A stretch of 64,000 bases of DNA from Agreia pratensis (GTDB lineage Bacteria; Actinomycetota; Actinomycetes; Actinomycetales; Microbacteriaceae), in contig NZ_FXAY01000001.1 of the NCBI RefSeq assembly GCF_900177685.1, positions 434,001-498,000 of the forward strand, written 5' to 3'. Positions 42,049 through 49,912 of the stretch are shown piece by piece. A program made the position numbers and the translations under genes. Each line of letters begins with the position of its first letter. Within the stretch, counting starts at the first letter, position 1. The notes beneath the pieces were generated by a model. It had not been told where the DNA came from. It saw only the letters and a program-made list of their open reading frames with translations, and did no database searches.

Positions 42049-42149
42049 GATCGAGTAGCGGTCGCGAGGAACGAGCACCGCGTATCGAGATCACATCCGA
42101 AAGTGGTCTCGATACGCTTCGGCCGCGGGCGGCCTCGGGCTACTCGACC
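42049..42149. repeat. Long imperfect inverted repeat between convergent genes
   Basis: About 47-nt imperfect arms. GATCGAGTAGC at the left mirrors GCTACTCGACC at the right, and GCGTATCGAGATCAC mirrors GTGGTCTCGATACGC around an 11-base centre. It fills the 130-bp gap between the ABC exporter and aldehyde dehydrogenase stops, so it can work as a bidirectional terminator. The wording (TCGAGTAGC ... GTATCGAGA) is a repeat type I associate with intergenic regions of Microbacteriaceae genomes. Confidence 0.7.
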
Positions 42150-42165
42150 AGCGCATCCCGAGGTC

Positions 42166-43632
42166 TTACGAGTTCGGGATGAGCGTGTACTTCGTCGACA
42201 GGTACTCGTGGATGCCCTCGAGGCCACCCTCCCGGCCGAGTCCCGACTGCTTGACGCCACCGAACGGCGCTGCCGCATTCGACACCACACCGACATTGAG
42301 GCCCATCATTCCGGTCTCGAGTCGGTCGATCATGCGCTGACCGCGCGCCAGGTCTGCGGTGAACACGTAGCTCACCAGACCGTATTGCGTGTCGTTGGCG
42401 AGGCGCACGCCCTCGTCTTCGTCGGCGAACGTCACGATCGATACGACGGGACCGAAGATCTCCTCGCGCAGGATCTCGCTGCCGGCGACGACGCCCGAAA
42501 CCACGGTGGGCTCGTAGAAGCTGCCCGGGCCATCGACACGCTTGCCCCCCGTGACGAGCTGAGCACCTCGCGACACGGCATCCTGAACGAGGCCATCGGC
42601 CTTGTCGACGGCCTTGTCGTTGATCAGCGGGCCGATCTCGACGCCCTGCTCGGTGCCGCGGCCGATCGACAGGGCCTTGACCCGCTCCGCGACGCGCCGG
42701 GCGAAAACATCGGCGACCGACTCATGAACGATGAACCGGTTCGCGGCCGTGCAGGCCTGACCGATGTTGCGGAACTTGGCGAGCATGGCTCCGTCGACGG
42801 CCTTGTCGAGATCGGCATCGTCGAACACGACGAACGGCGCGTTGCCGCCCAGCTCCATCGATGTACGCAGCACGTTGGCAGCCGACTGCGCGATCAGCTT
42901 CTGGCCGACGCCGGTAGAGCCGGTGAAGCTGAGCTTGCGCAGGCGCGGGTCGGAGATGATCGGCTCCGACACCGCACCCGACGACGACGTGGTGATCACG
43001 TTGAGTACTCCACCCGGCAGGCCGGCGTCTTCGAGCAGCTTCGCGAAGAACAGCGTCGTCAGCGGCGTGAGCTCCGCAGGCTTGACCACCACGGTGCAGC
43101 CCGCCGCCAGAGCGGGCGCGATCTTGCGCGTGGCCATGGCGAGGGGAAAATTCCACGGGGTGATCAGGAAGCACGGGCCGACAGGCCGCTGCGACACGAC
43201 CATCGTTCCCGTTCCTTCGGGGTTCTGGCCATAGCGGCCAGAGATGCGCACCGCCTCTTCGCTGAACCAGCGCAGGAACTCGCCACCGTAGGCGACCTCG
43301 CCGGCCGCCTCGGACAGGGGCTTGCCCATCTCGAGCGTCATCAGCAGTGCGAACTCGGCCTTGCGCTCTTGAAGCATGTCGAACGCTCGGCGCAGAATCT
43401 CTCCGCGCACGCGGGGAGCCGTCGCCGCCCACTCGGCCTGAGCCGCGACAGCGGCGTCGAGAGCACGGATGCCATCGGCCGGACTGGCGTCGGCGATCGT
43501 GCGGATCGAACGCCCCGTGGCCGGGTCGTCGACCTCGATGGTGCGCCCGCCCTCGGCGTCGATCCAACGCCCACCGATGTAGAGCTGATTCGGCACCGAT
43601 TCGAGAAGCGTGGATTCGGACGTCGATGTCAT
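42166..43632 (-). CDS. gabD: NAD(P)-dependent succinate-semialdehyde dehydrogenase family protein
   Basis: 488 residues of aldehyde dehydrogenase. VSQRPVGPCFLITPWNFPLAM near 150 (catalytic Asn), the KPAEL cofactor lysine, the FTGSTGVGQKL loop, Glu in MELGGNAPFVVFDDADLD, and nucleophilic Cys in FRNIGQACTAANRF. The ELGGNAPF wording is typical of GabD, which oxidises succinate semialdehyde to succinate; other short semialdehydes are possible. It starts at ATG 43632, 21 bp downstream of the MMPL stop. Confidence 0.85.
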   Translation of the reverse strand: MTSTSESTLLESVPNQLYIGGRWIDAEGGRTIEVDDPATGRSIRTIADASPADGIRALDAAVAAQAEWAATAPRVRGEILRRAFDMLQERKAEFALLMTLEMGKPLSEAAGEVAYGGEFLRWFSEEAVRISGRYGQNPEGTGTMVVSQRPVGPCFLITPWNFPLAMATRKIAPALAAGCTVVVKPAELTPLTTLFFAKLLEDAGLPGGVLNVITTSSSGAVSEPIISDPRLRKLSFTGSTGVGQKLIAQSAANVLRTSMELGGNAPFVVFDDADLDKAVDGAMLAKFRNIGQACTAANRFIVHESVADVFARRVAERVKALSIGRGTEQGVEIGPLINDKAVDKADGLVQDAVSRGAQLVTGGKRVDGPGSFYEPTVVSGVVAGSEILREEIFGPVVSIVTFADEDEGVRLANDTQYGLVSYVFTADLARGQRMIDRLETGMMGLNVGVVSNAAAPFGGVKQSGLGREGGLEGIHEYLSTKYTLIPNS

Positions 43633-43653
43633 GGTTCTCCGTACTGCTGAGCG

Positions 43654-45882
43654 CTAGCGAGATGGCTTGCCGGCGTCCTGAGACGCCCTCGCCAGCTTAC
43701 TCGGCCACCAGACGACCCGGCCCAGATCGTAGGCCAGCGCGGGAACCAGGAGCGACCTCACCAGGAGAGTGTCGAGCAGCACCCCGAACGCCACGATGAA
43801 GGCGATCTGCGCCAGGAAGAGCACCGGGATGACTCCCAGCGCCGAGAAGGTCGCCGCCAACACGATTCCCGCCGACGTGATGACCCCTCCGGTCACGGTG
43901 AGACCACGCAGGACCCCCGCACGGGTTCCGTGCGCGATCGATTCTTCGCGCACACGCGTCATCAAGAAGATGTTGTAGTCGATACCGAGAGCCACCAGAA
44001 AGACGAAGCCGTAGAGCGGTACCGACGGATCGGCCCCGGGAAACTGGAAGAGGTGGTTGAAGACCAGCGCTGAGACACCCAGCGCCGCGGCGAACGACAC
44101 GACGACGCTGAGGATCAACAGGACGGGCGCGAGAATCGAGCGCAGGAGCAGCATCAGGATCAACAGGATGACGACCAGCACGATCGGGATGATCGTGTTG
44201 CGATCGTGCACGCCCGCCGTATCGGAGTCGATGGCCGTGGCGGTCACTCCCCCGACAAGCGCACCGCTCGATCCGTCGGCCAGAGCCGAGCGCAACGCGC
44301 GCACGGTGTCTTTGGCGGCATCCGAGTCGGCCGCGTCGGAGAGCGTGGCCTGCAGCAGAACCTTGCCGTCGACGACGGTCGGCTCGACCGCCATCAGCGT
44401 CTGCGCTCCGCCGGGCGCGGAGAGCGAGCCGTCACTGTCGACGTTCGCCGACCCCGAGGGCGAGTTCGCGCTCGTCACCGTGAGCGAGCTCACCCCGTCG
44501 GTCGAGAGAACGGCGGATGCGACGTCGCCGAGATCCGCCTCGGGTGCGACGATCAGCGCCGGGCTCCCCGATCCGCCCGGGAAGTGCTCTCCGAGCGCGA
44601 CTTGACCGTCTCTCGCCTCCGACTGGCCGAGGATCAAGTCGCTCTGCGCAACTCCGTTGGCCTGCAACTGCAGCACGCCCGCTCCCGCCGCGAGGAGCAG
44701 CACCGTGGTGATGATCCAGATCGAGCGAGGCCGCCATGCGATGAAGGTCTCCAACCTAGACCAGAAGCCCTTCGGCGCGCCGTGAGCGGTCTTGTGCACG
44801 GCGAAACCGTGACGGGCAGGCTCGGTATCGACTCGCACGGCTGCCCCATCCGGCGCGACGTATTTCGGCCGCAGCGGCCAGAACGACGCGCGGCCGCACG
44901 CGAGCAACAACGCGGGCAGCAGCGTGAGCGACGCGAGCACGCTGAAGGCCACGCCCACCGCAGAGACCGGGCCGAGGGCCTTGTTCGAGTTCAGATCGGA
45001 GAGGAGAAGGCAGAGAAGCCCCGCGATGACAGTGCCGCCCGAGGCCACGATCGGCTCGAGCGACACCCGCAGAGCCGCCCAGGTCGCATCCCACCGCTTC
45101 TCGTGCGTGCGAAGCGCTTCTTTGTACCGTGAGACATAGAGCAGCGAGTAATCGGTGGCGGCACCGATCACGAGGATGAACAGAATGCCCTGCACCTGCC
45201 CGTTCAGCGTGAAGACGCCAGCCTTCGCGAGCCACCACACGGTGAGCAGGCTCGTGGTCAGCGCGAAAAGCGACGTTCCGAGCACGAGGAACGGAAGCAG
45301 CGGCGAGCGGTAGACGATGAAGAGGATCAGGAACACGGCGCCGAGGGCGGTCAGCAGAAGAATGCCGTCGATGCCCGCGAACGCGTCTCCGATGTCGGCT
45401 GTGAACCCGGCCGGTCCCGTGACGAAACCCGTCACCCCCTCGACGGAGCCCTCTCGCAGCAGGTAGGAGCGCATCGAGTCGACGGTGTCGCGCACCTCGC
45501 CCGAGGCGTCGATGGGCACGAAGACCTCGACCGCCTGCTGGTCTTGTGACGGGATCGCCGGCGAGATGTCGTCGGCCACCCCCGTGACCGTCGAGAGCCC
45601 CGCGATCTGCGTCTGGATGTCGGTTCGCTGCTGGTCGGTGAGCTCGGCTCCATCGTCGGTGCGGAACACGACGATTGCAGGGATGGCATCGGAGTCGATG
45701 AACGTCTTCTGCAGGGCACTGACCCGGGTGGCATCTGCGCTAGAGGGCAAGTACGTGGTCTGGTCGTTGCTCGACACCTCGTCGATGCGACCGAAGTAGG
45801 GGCCGCCGATCGAGGCCGCGGTCAACCACACGAGAATCAGTGCGGCAGGAAGGAGGATCCTCAACCACCGCGGAACGAACAC
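43654..45882 (-). CDS. MMPL family (RND-type) membrane transporter
   Basis: 742 residues with the duplicated RND layout: one helix, a large extracytoplasmic domain (about 35-170), five helices, then the same again. Proton-relay-type FILVIGAATDYSLLYVSRYKEAL in the first half and FVFLVALGIDYNIFLMTRVREES in the second each carry the GAATDY or GIDYN Asp-Tyr pair. Such proteins export lipids or drugs powered by protons. The frame ends 2 bp after the nicotinamidase stop, so the two are co-transcribed. Confidence 0.88.
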   Translation of the reverse strand: MFVPRWLRILLPAALILVWLTAASIGGPYFGRIDEVSSNDQTTYLPSSADATRVSALQKTFIDSDAIPAIVVFRTDDGAELTDQQRTDIQTQIAGLSTVTGVADDISPAIPSQDQQAVEVFVPIDASGEVRDTVDSMRSYLLREGSVEGVTGFVTGPAGFTADIGDAFAGIDGILLLTALGAVFLILFIVYRSPLLPFLVLGTSLFALTTSLLTVWWLAKAGVFTLNGQVQGILFILVIGAATDYSLLYVSRYKEALRTHEKRWDATWAALRVSLEPIVASGGTVIAGLLCLLLSDLNSNKALGPVSAVGVAFSVLASLTLLPALLLACGRASFWPLRPKYVAPDGAAVRVDTEPARHGFAVHKTAHGAPKGFWSRLETFIAWRPRSIWIITTVLLLAAGAGVLQLQANGVAQSDLILGQSEARDGQVALGEHFPGGSGSPALIVAPEADLGDVASAVLSTDGVSSLTVTSANSPSGSANVDSDGSLSAPGGAQTLMAVEPTVVDGKVLLQATLSDAADSDAAKDTVRALRSALADGSSGALVGGVTATAIDSDTAGVHDRNTIIPIVLVVILLILMLLLRSILAPVLLILSVVVSFAAALGVSALVFNHLFQFPGADPSVPLYGFVFLVALGIDYNIFLMTRVREESIAHGTRAGVLRGLTVTGGVITSAGIVLAATFSALGVIPVLFLAQIAFIVAFGVLLDTLLVRSLLVPALAYDLGRVVWWPSKLARASQDAGKPSR

Positions 45883-45884
45883 GT

Positions 45885-46478
45885 CTAGCCTTCGATCTGA
45901 GCCGCGAGCACCAGATCAGCGCCGGCGCGGGACATCTCGGCGAGAGCCTCCCGGCTCGATTCGGGGGCCACCCCGGCAACGAGATCGGTGATGACGCGCA
46001 CATCGCGCCCGTGATGCAGGGCATCGAGGGCAGATGCACGCACGCAGTAGTCGGTCGCGAGTCCGGCGATGTCGATCTCCGTGATGCCGTGAGCATCGAG
46101 GAGCTCGACGACGGTGCCGCCCTCCTCGGCCGTTCCCTCGAAGATCGAGTAGGCGGGCCTGCCCTGACCCTTGCGGATGTGGAAGTCGATCGACCGGGTG
46201 GTGAGCTCGTCGTGATATTCCGCGCCGAATGTACCGGCGACGCAGTGCACCGGCCAGGTGTCCACGAAGTCCGGGTTCTCGTCGGTGGCGAAGTGGCCGC
46301 CGTTGTCATTGTCTGCGTCGTGCCAGTCGCGGGAGGCGAACACCAGGTCGTATGCGGCACGGTGCTCGGCCAGCAGAGCCGAGACACCCGCAGCCACGGC
46401 TTCTCCGCCTTCGACGCCCAGGGCGCCCCCCTCGGTGAAGTCGTTCTGCACGTCGATGATGAACAGCGCCCGGACCAT
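45885..46478 (-). CDS. pncA: Nicotinamidase / isochorismatase family hydrolase
   Basis: 197 residues. The catalytic triad is Asp10 in IIDVQNDF, Lys in HIRKGQGRPAYS (about 104) and Cys in LATDYCVRASA (about 145). Metal ligands are in SRDWHDAD and GHFAT. WPVHCVAGTFG is typical of nicotinamidases, which recycle nicotinamide to nicotinate for NAD. It precedes the MMPL gene by 2 bp. A short palindrome 60-82 bp upstream may be a regulator site. Confidence 0.9.
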   Translation of the reverse strand: MVRALFIIDVQNDFTEGGALGVEGGEAVAAGVSALLAEHRAAYDLVFASRDWHDADNDNGGHFATDENPDFVDTWPVHCVAGTFGAEYHDELTTRSIDFHIRKGQGRPAYSIFEGTAEEGGTVVELLDAHGITEIDIAGLATDYCVRASALDALHHGRDVRVITDLVAGVAPESSREALAEMSRAGADLVLAAQIEG

Positions 46479-46537
46479 GCCGTCTCACTCTCTCTTTCCC
46501 GTCGACGTTATGCCGTCGAATCGGACCCCCCGACCGA

Positions 46538-46559
46538 ATTAGTCAGCCAGCTTACTAAT
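46538..46559. promoter_or_regulatory. ATTAGT/ACTAAT palindrome upstream of pncA
   Basis: Six-base arms ATTAGT and ACTAAT with 10 bases between, in the AT-richer part of the 100-bp gap between dacB and pncA. It lies 60-82 bp before the pncA start, a position suited to a MarR- or NAD-type regulator. No regulator gene is adjacent, so this is only a candidate. Confidence 0.25.
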
Positions 46560-46578
46560 CGATCTTAGAGCACGGAGA

Positions 46579-48030
46579 TCACTGATTCGACAGATTGTTT
46601 CCGCAACGATATGCCGCGGCCGTGATGGTGTCGAGGGCCTGCTTCGAACTGTCCGAGACGTCGTCGAGGGCGAAGAAGGCGAACGTGAGAACAGAGCCGT
46701 CGGCGGCTTGGATGATGCCCGACAGGGTGTAGCCCGTGTCGATCCACCCGGTCTTCGCGATCACGTGGCCGGCAGCATCCGAATTCGAGCCGGTGAAGCG
46801 GCCGCCGAGCGTGCCGCTCTCGCCCGCGACCGGCAAGCCGTCGGCGATGATGCCGAGATTGCCCTCACGAGCGGCGATCTTCGCGAAGAGCGCCGTGAGG
46901 AAGTTCGGCGAGACGCCGTTGTCGTCAGACAGGCCGGAACCGTCGACGATCACGAGCCCCGCGGTATCGAGTCCATACGTCGCGAGTGCGGCCGGAGTGG
47001 ATGCACCGAGCGCCGAGAACGTGTTGCCCGAGCCCTGCGCGATCGCCGTGAGGCGCGCCAGCATCTCTGCCTCGGTGTTGTCGGAACGCAGGAGGGCGTC
47101 TTGAACCATGGTCGACACGGGCGCCGACTGCACGGTGCCGAGCGTTGCGGCGCCAGCCGGAGCAACGCCCTGACTGATCGGGGCACCTGTCGCTCCGAGA
47201 GCGCTCGCGAACGCCGCGCCCGCCCGACCGATCGGGTCTTCGCTACGCGTCGATTGACTGCTCGACGGGTCGGCGCGGTCGCCGTCTACCTGCAGCGCCG
47301 TCACCTCGGACGACCACCCGTCGAACAGCTCCTTACGGTTCCACGAGGGCTGCCATGCATCGCCGGCGAACGCCGAGGAGTCGAGCACGATCGACGTCAC
47401 CGGGGTTCCCCCGAGAGACGCAGTCACCTGCGCAGCCAGGTCGAGCATGCTGGCCGCGCCGGGGTAGATGTTGGAGGAGCCGCTGGCCAGGGTGATGTCT
47501 CCCCCGCCCACCAGCACGACCTGTCCGGGCTGCGTTCCGGCGACCACCGTGGTGCTCGCTCGATAGTCGGGGCCGAGAACGGCCAACGCCGCCGCGCTCG
47601 TGAGGACCTTCATCACGCTGGCCGTACGGGAGTATGTTCCGCCGCCGTGGTCGTAGAGGATCTCCCCCGTGGTCGCGTTGCGCACGCTGCCCGAGAAGGT
47701 ACCGAGACGCGAATCGGATGCCGCCTCGGCGATCGAGCAGGTCCGCACGGGTTGGGCCGGAGTTACGGCGGCCGGTACAGAGCGCGCCTCTGGGGTCGGA
47801 GTAGGAGTCGAGGTAACCGTCGGCGTGGCACTCGGAGGTGCCGACACTCGGGCGACGGTTTCGACGTTCGGTGTACCGACGAATGCCCCGGCCAGAAGGC
47901 CTCCGCCGCCGAGAACGACCAGTGCGGCCGCCGCGGCAGTGGCGGCGAATGCCCGTGGATGCGCACGGGCGCGGCGCACGATTCCGCTCAGCAGCGCGGG
48001 CCGCGGCTCAGGTACAGGCTTCTCGGACAT
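46579..48030 (-). CDS. dacB: D-alanyl-D-alanine carboxypeptidase/endopeptidase (PBP4 type, peptidase S13)
   Basis: 483 residues. A cytoplasmic Pro/Arg-rich head is followed by a signal anchor (about 28-51, AATAAAAALVVLGGGGLLAGAF), a Thr/Pro-rich linker to about 90, and the S13 penicillin-binding domain. The three active-site motifs are Ser138-x-x-Lys141 in RTASVMKVL, SDN in LRSDNTEAEML, and KTG in VIAKTGWID. It trims or cleaves peptidoglycan cross-links outside the membrane. Single gene between pncA and an oxidoreductase, same direction. Confidence 0.92.
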   Translation of the reverse strand: MSEKPVPEPRPALLSGIVRRARAHPRAFAATAAAAALVVLGGGGLLAGAFVGTPNVETVARVSAPPSATPTVTSTPTPTPEARSVPAAVTPAQPVRTCSIAEAASDSRLGTFSGSVRNATTGEILYDHGGGTYSRTASVMKVLTSAAALAVLGPDYRASTTVVAGTQPGQVVLVGGGDITLASGSSNIYPGAASMLDLAAQVTASLGGTPVTSIVLDSSAFAGDAWQPSWNRKELFDGWSSEVTALQVDGDRADPSSSQSTRSEDPIGRAGAAFASALGATGAPISQGVAPAGAATLGTVQSAPVSTMVQDALLRSDNTEAEMLARLTAIAQGSGNTFSALGASTPAALATYGLDTAGLVIVDGSGLSDDNGVSPNFLTALFAKIAAREGNLGIIADGLPVAGESGTLGGRFTGSNSDAAGHVIAKTGWIDTGYTLSGIIQAADGSVLTFAFFALDDVSDSSKQALDTITAAAYRCGNNLSNQ

Positions 48031-48071
48031 CGTTCCATGCTAACCCGGGCCTCGGCGTCGACTCAGGATCG

Positions 48072-49058
48072 CTATTCGCCGGGGTAGACGACGCCCATCT
48101 GTCGTCGCGCCTCATCGAGCACGGTCATGATCGCCACGCTCTCGTCGAGGGGAAGGAGCGCGCTTTCGCGATGACCATCCCGAACGAGGCGCTCGAGCTC
48201 CCACGCCTGGAACTGCATTCCACGTGAGACGACCTTCTCGTCGTAGCGTTCGAGAACCGCGCCGTCGTCACCCGAATAGACGGTGAAGCTCGCCTGGTTG
48301 TACCAGACCGAGTCGATCTCGATTCGCCCCTCGGTGCCGACGACGGTGGCGGTATTCGCGCCTCGAGTGTCGAGTGCGGTGTGCAGAACGGAGATCGCGC
48401 CGCCGTCATGTTCGAGAATCAGCGCCACCTGACGGTCGACGCCCGTCGCCGTCTTGTCGCCCCTGGCCGTGACCGCGGTCGGCGCGCCGAACAGATCGAC
48501 GGCGAACGACACGGGGTAGATACCGAGGTCGAGCAAGGCGCCGCCGCCCAGCTCGGGATTGTTGATGCGATGCTCCGGATCGGACGGCAGCAACTGGTCG
48601 TGGTCGGCGATCAGGGTGCGCAACTCACCCAGCGTTCCGGCCGCGATGATCTCGCGAATGCGCACCATCGACGGCAGGAATCTCGTCCACATGGCTTCGA
48701 GCACGACGACACCCGCGCGGCGCGCCGCCTCGGCAACCTCGGTCGCTTCGACCGCGTTCAGCGTGAAGGGCTTCTCGACCAGGACGTGCTTGCCTGCCGC
48801 AATGGCGAGGAGAGCGTTCTCGGCATGCATCGGATGCGGTGTGGCCACGTAGACCGCATCCACGTCGGGGTCGGCGACCAGAGCCTCGTACGTCGGGTGC
48901 CGAGCCGCGATGTCGAAGCGGGCGCCGAATGCGTCTGCCGACTCCTGGCTGCGAGATCCCACTGCCGCGACCGCGATGCTTGTGGCACGCAGATCGGTGA
49001 CGAACATCTCGGCGATTCCGCCGGTGCCGAGGATTCCCCAGCGCAATGGAGTGGACAC
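48072..49058 (-). CDS. Gfo/Idh/MocA family oxidoreductase
   Basis: 328 residues. The N-terminal Rossmann domain has WGILGTGGIAEMFV at about 6-19, and the family EKPFTLNAVEA (the Lys of EKP is catalytic) is near 95. The C-terminal alpha/beta sheet domain contains GGGALLDLGIYPVSFAVDLFG. Substrates of this family are sugars, inositols or trans-dihydrodiols; none is implied by neighbours. GTG 49058 is chosen because AAGGAGAATC precedes it; the frame upstream is open 9 codons further without a better site. Confidence 0.87.
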   Translation of the reverse strand: MSTPLRWGILGTGGIAEMFVTDLRATSIAVAAVGSRSQESADAFGARFDIAARHPTYEALVADPDVDAVYVATPHPMHAENALLAIAAGKHVLVEKPFTLNAVEATEVAEAARRAGVVVLEAMWTRFLPSMVRIREIIAAGTLGELRTLIADHDQLLPSDPEHRINNPELGGGALLDLGIYPVSFAVDLFGAPTAVTARGDKTATGVDRQVALILEHDGGAISVLHTALDTRGANTATVVGTEGRIEIDSVWYNQASFTVYSGDDGAVLERYDEKVVSRGMQFQAWELERLVRDGHRESALLPLDESVAIMTVLDEARRQMGVVYPGE

Positions 49059-49090
49059 GATTCTCCTTCGAAGTCGGACACCCAACGAAA

Positions 49091-49115
49091 GAAAGCCCGG
49101 ATCATCCGGGCTTTC
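49091..49115 (-). terminator. Intrinsic terminator of tRNA-Thr
   Basis: GAAAGCCCGG, 5 bases, CCGGGCTTTC: 10-bp perfect stem (11 counting the inner A-T), followed on the minus strand by TTTCG after a T-rich stem end. It lies 7 bp beyond the 3' end of the tRNA and before the oxidoreductase start, separating the two transcripts. Confidence 0.8.
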
Positions 49116-49121
49116 TCATGG

Positions 49122-49197
49122 TGGGGCCGCCTATCAGAATCGAACTGATGACCTATTCATTACGAGTGAATCGCTCTACCGACTGAGCTAAGGCGGC
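49122..49197 (-). tRNA. tRNA-Thr (anticodon CGT)
   Basis: Read on the minus strand. Acceptor stem GCCGCCT pairs with AGGCGGC. The D arm is GCTC-AGTCGGTA-GAGC. The anticodon stem ATTCA/TGAAT holds loop CTCGTAA, giving anticodon CGT (threonine, ACG codons). The variable loop is AGGTC, and the T arm ATCAG/CTGAT has loop TTCGATT. A C precedes an encoded CCA. All four arms pair perfectly. A terminator follows at 49091-49115. Confidence 0.95.
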
Positions 49198-49271
49198 CTG
49201 GCCATCGCATTTCACAGCGAATGGCACAGCAACAAATCCTAGCCGATGTTGACGGGGTTCGCTGACACCGA

Positions 49272-49910
49272 TCAGAGCACGTGCCTCAGCAGGGCGAACG
49301 ACTCCACGAGCTTCTCGGCCAGGGACTCCTCATCTTCGGCGTCTGCCCACAGAGTGTAGGCATGGCGCATGGCCGCCATGGCGACCAGAGCTGTGAGCCG
49401 CGCTCGTGCTTCGAGCGGGCCACCGGCATCCGCCGATTCGAATGCGGCGCCGTGGGCGATCAGGCGACGCTCGATCGCCTCGGCCAGCACGGCCTCGAAT
49501 CCCCGCATGCCGGAGATCTTAAGCACCAACAGTTCGGGATAATCGCGCAGGACCTGGCGACGGAGTTGATGTAGTTCTCGATCTCCGGTTCCGAGCATCG
49601 CCATGTGCTGCATGAGTTCGAGAAGTCCATCGAAGATATCGCGGTCGGAATCGTCGTCGACAAAGCTCTCGATGAGTTCGGACTGCACCGCCAGGGGGTT
49701 CTCGCCCACCATCGCGGCCTCTTTCGAGGGGAAGTAATTGAAGAAGGTGCGGGGTGAGATGTTGGCGACCCGACTGATCTCGTCGACCGTCACCTGGTCG
49801 AGACCGCGCTCCGCTGCAAGCTCGAGCACCGTGAATTGAATGCTGCGGCTCGTGGCGCGCCGCTTTCGCTCACGGAGGCCGACGCTTTCGTCTAGAACTG
49901 CGGATGTCAT
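49272..49910 (-). CDS. TetR family transcriptional regulator
   Basis: 212 residues. The N-terminal helix-turn-helix (about 20-65) has ATSRSIQFTVLELAAERGLDQ, then VTVDEISRVANISPRTFFNYFPSKEAAM, a strong TetR signature. The remaining ligand domain is unassigned. ATG 49910 lies 2 bp after the stop of the hydrolase gene, so it is the last gene of the topA-tmk-holB-hydrolase-tetR run. It may regulate the hydrolase or a distant exporter; no operator could be pinned down. Confidence 0.87.
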   Translation of the reverse strand: MTSAVLDESVGLRERKRRATSRSIQFTVLELAAERGLDQVTVDEISRVANISPRTFFNYFPSKEAAMVGENPLAVQSELIESFVDDDSDRDIFDGLLELMQHMAMLGTGDRELHQLRRQVLRDYPELLVLKISGMRGFEAVLAEAIERRLIAHGAAFESADAGGPLEARARLTALVAMAAMRHAYTLWADAEDEESLAEKLVESFALLRHVL

Positions 49911-49912
49911 GG

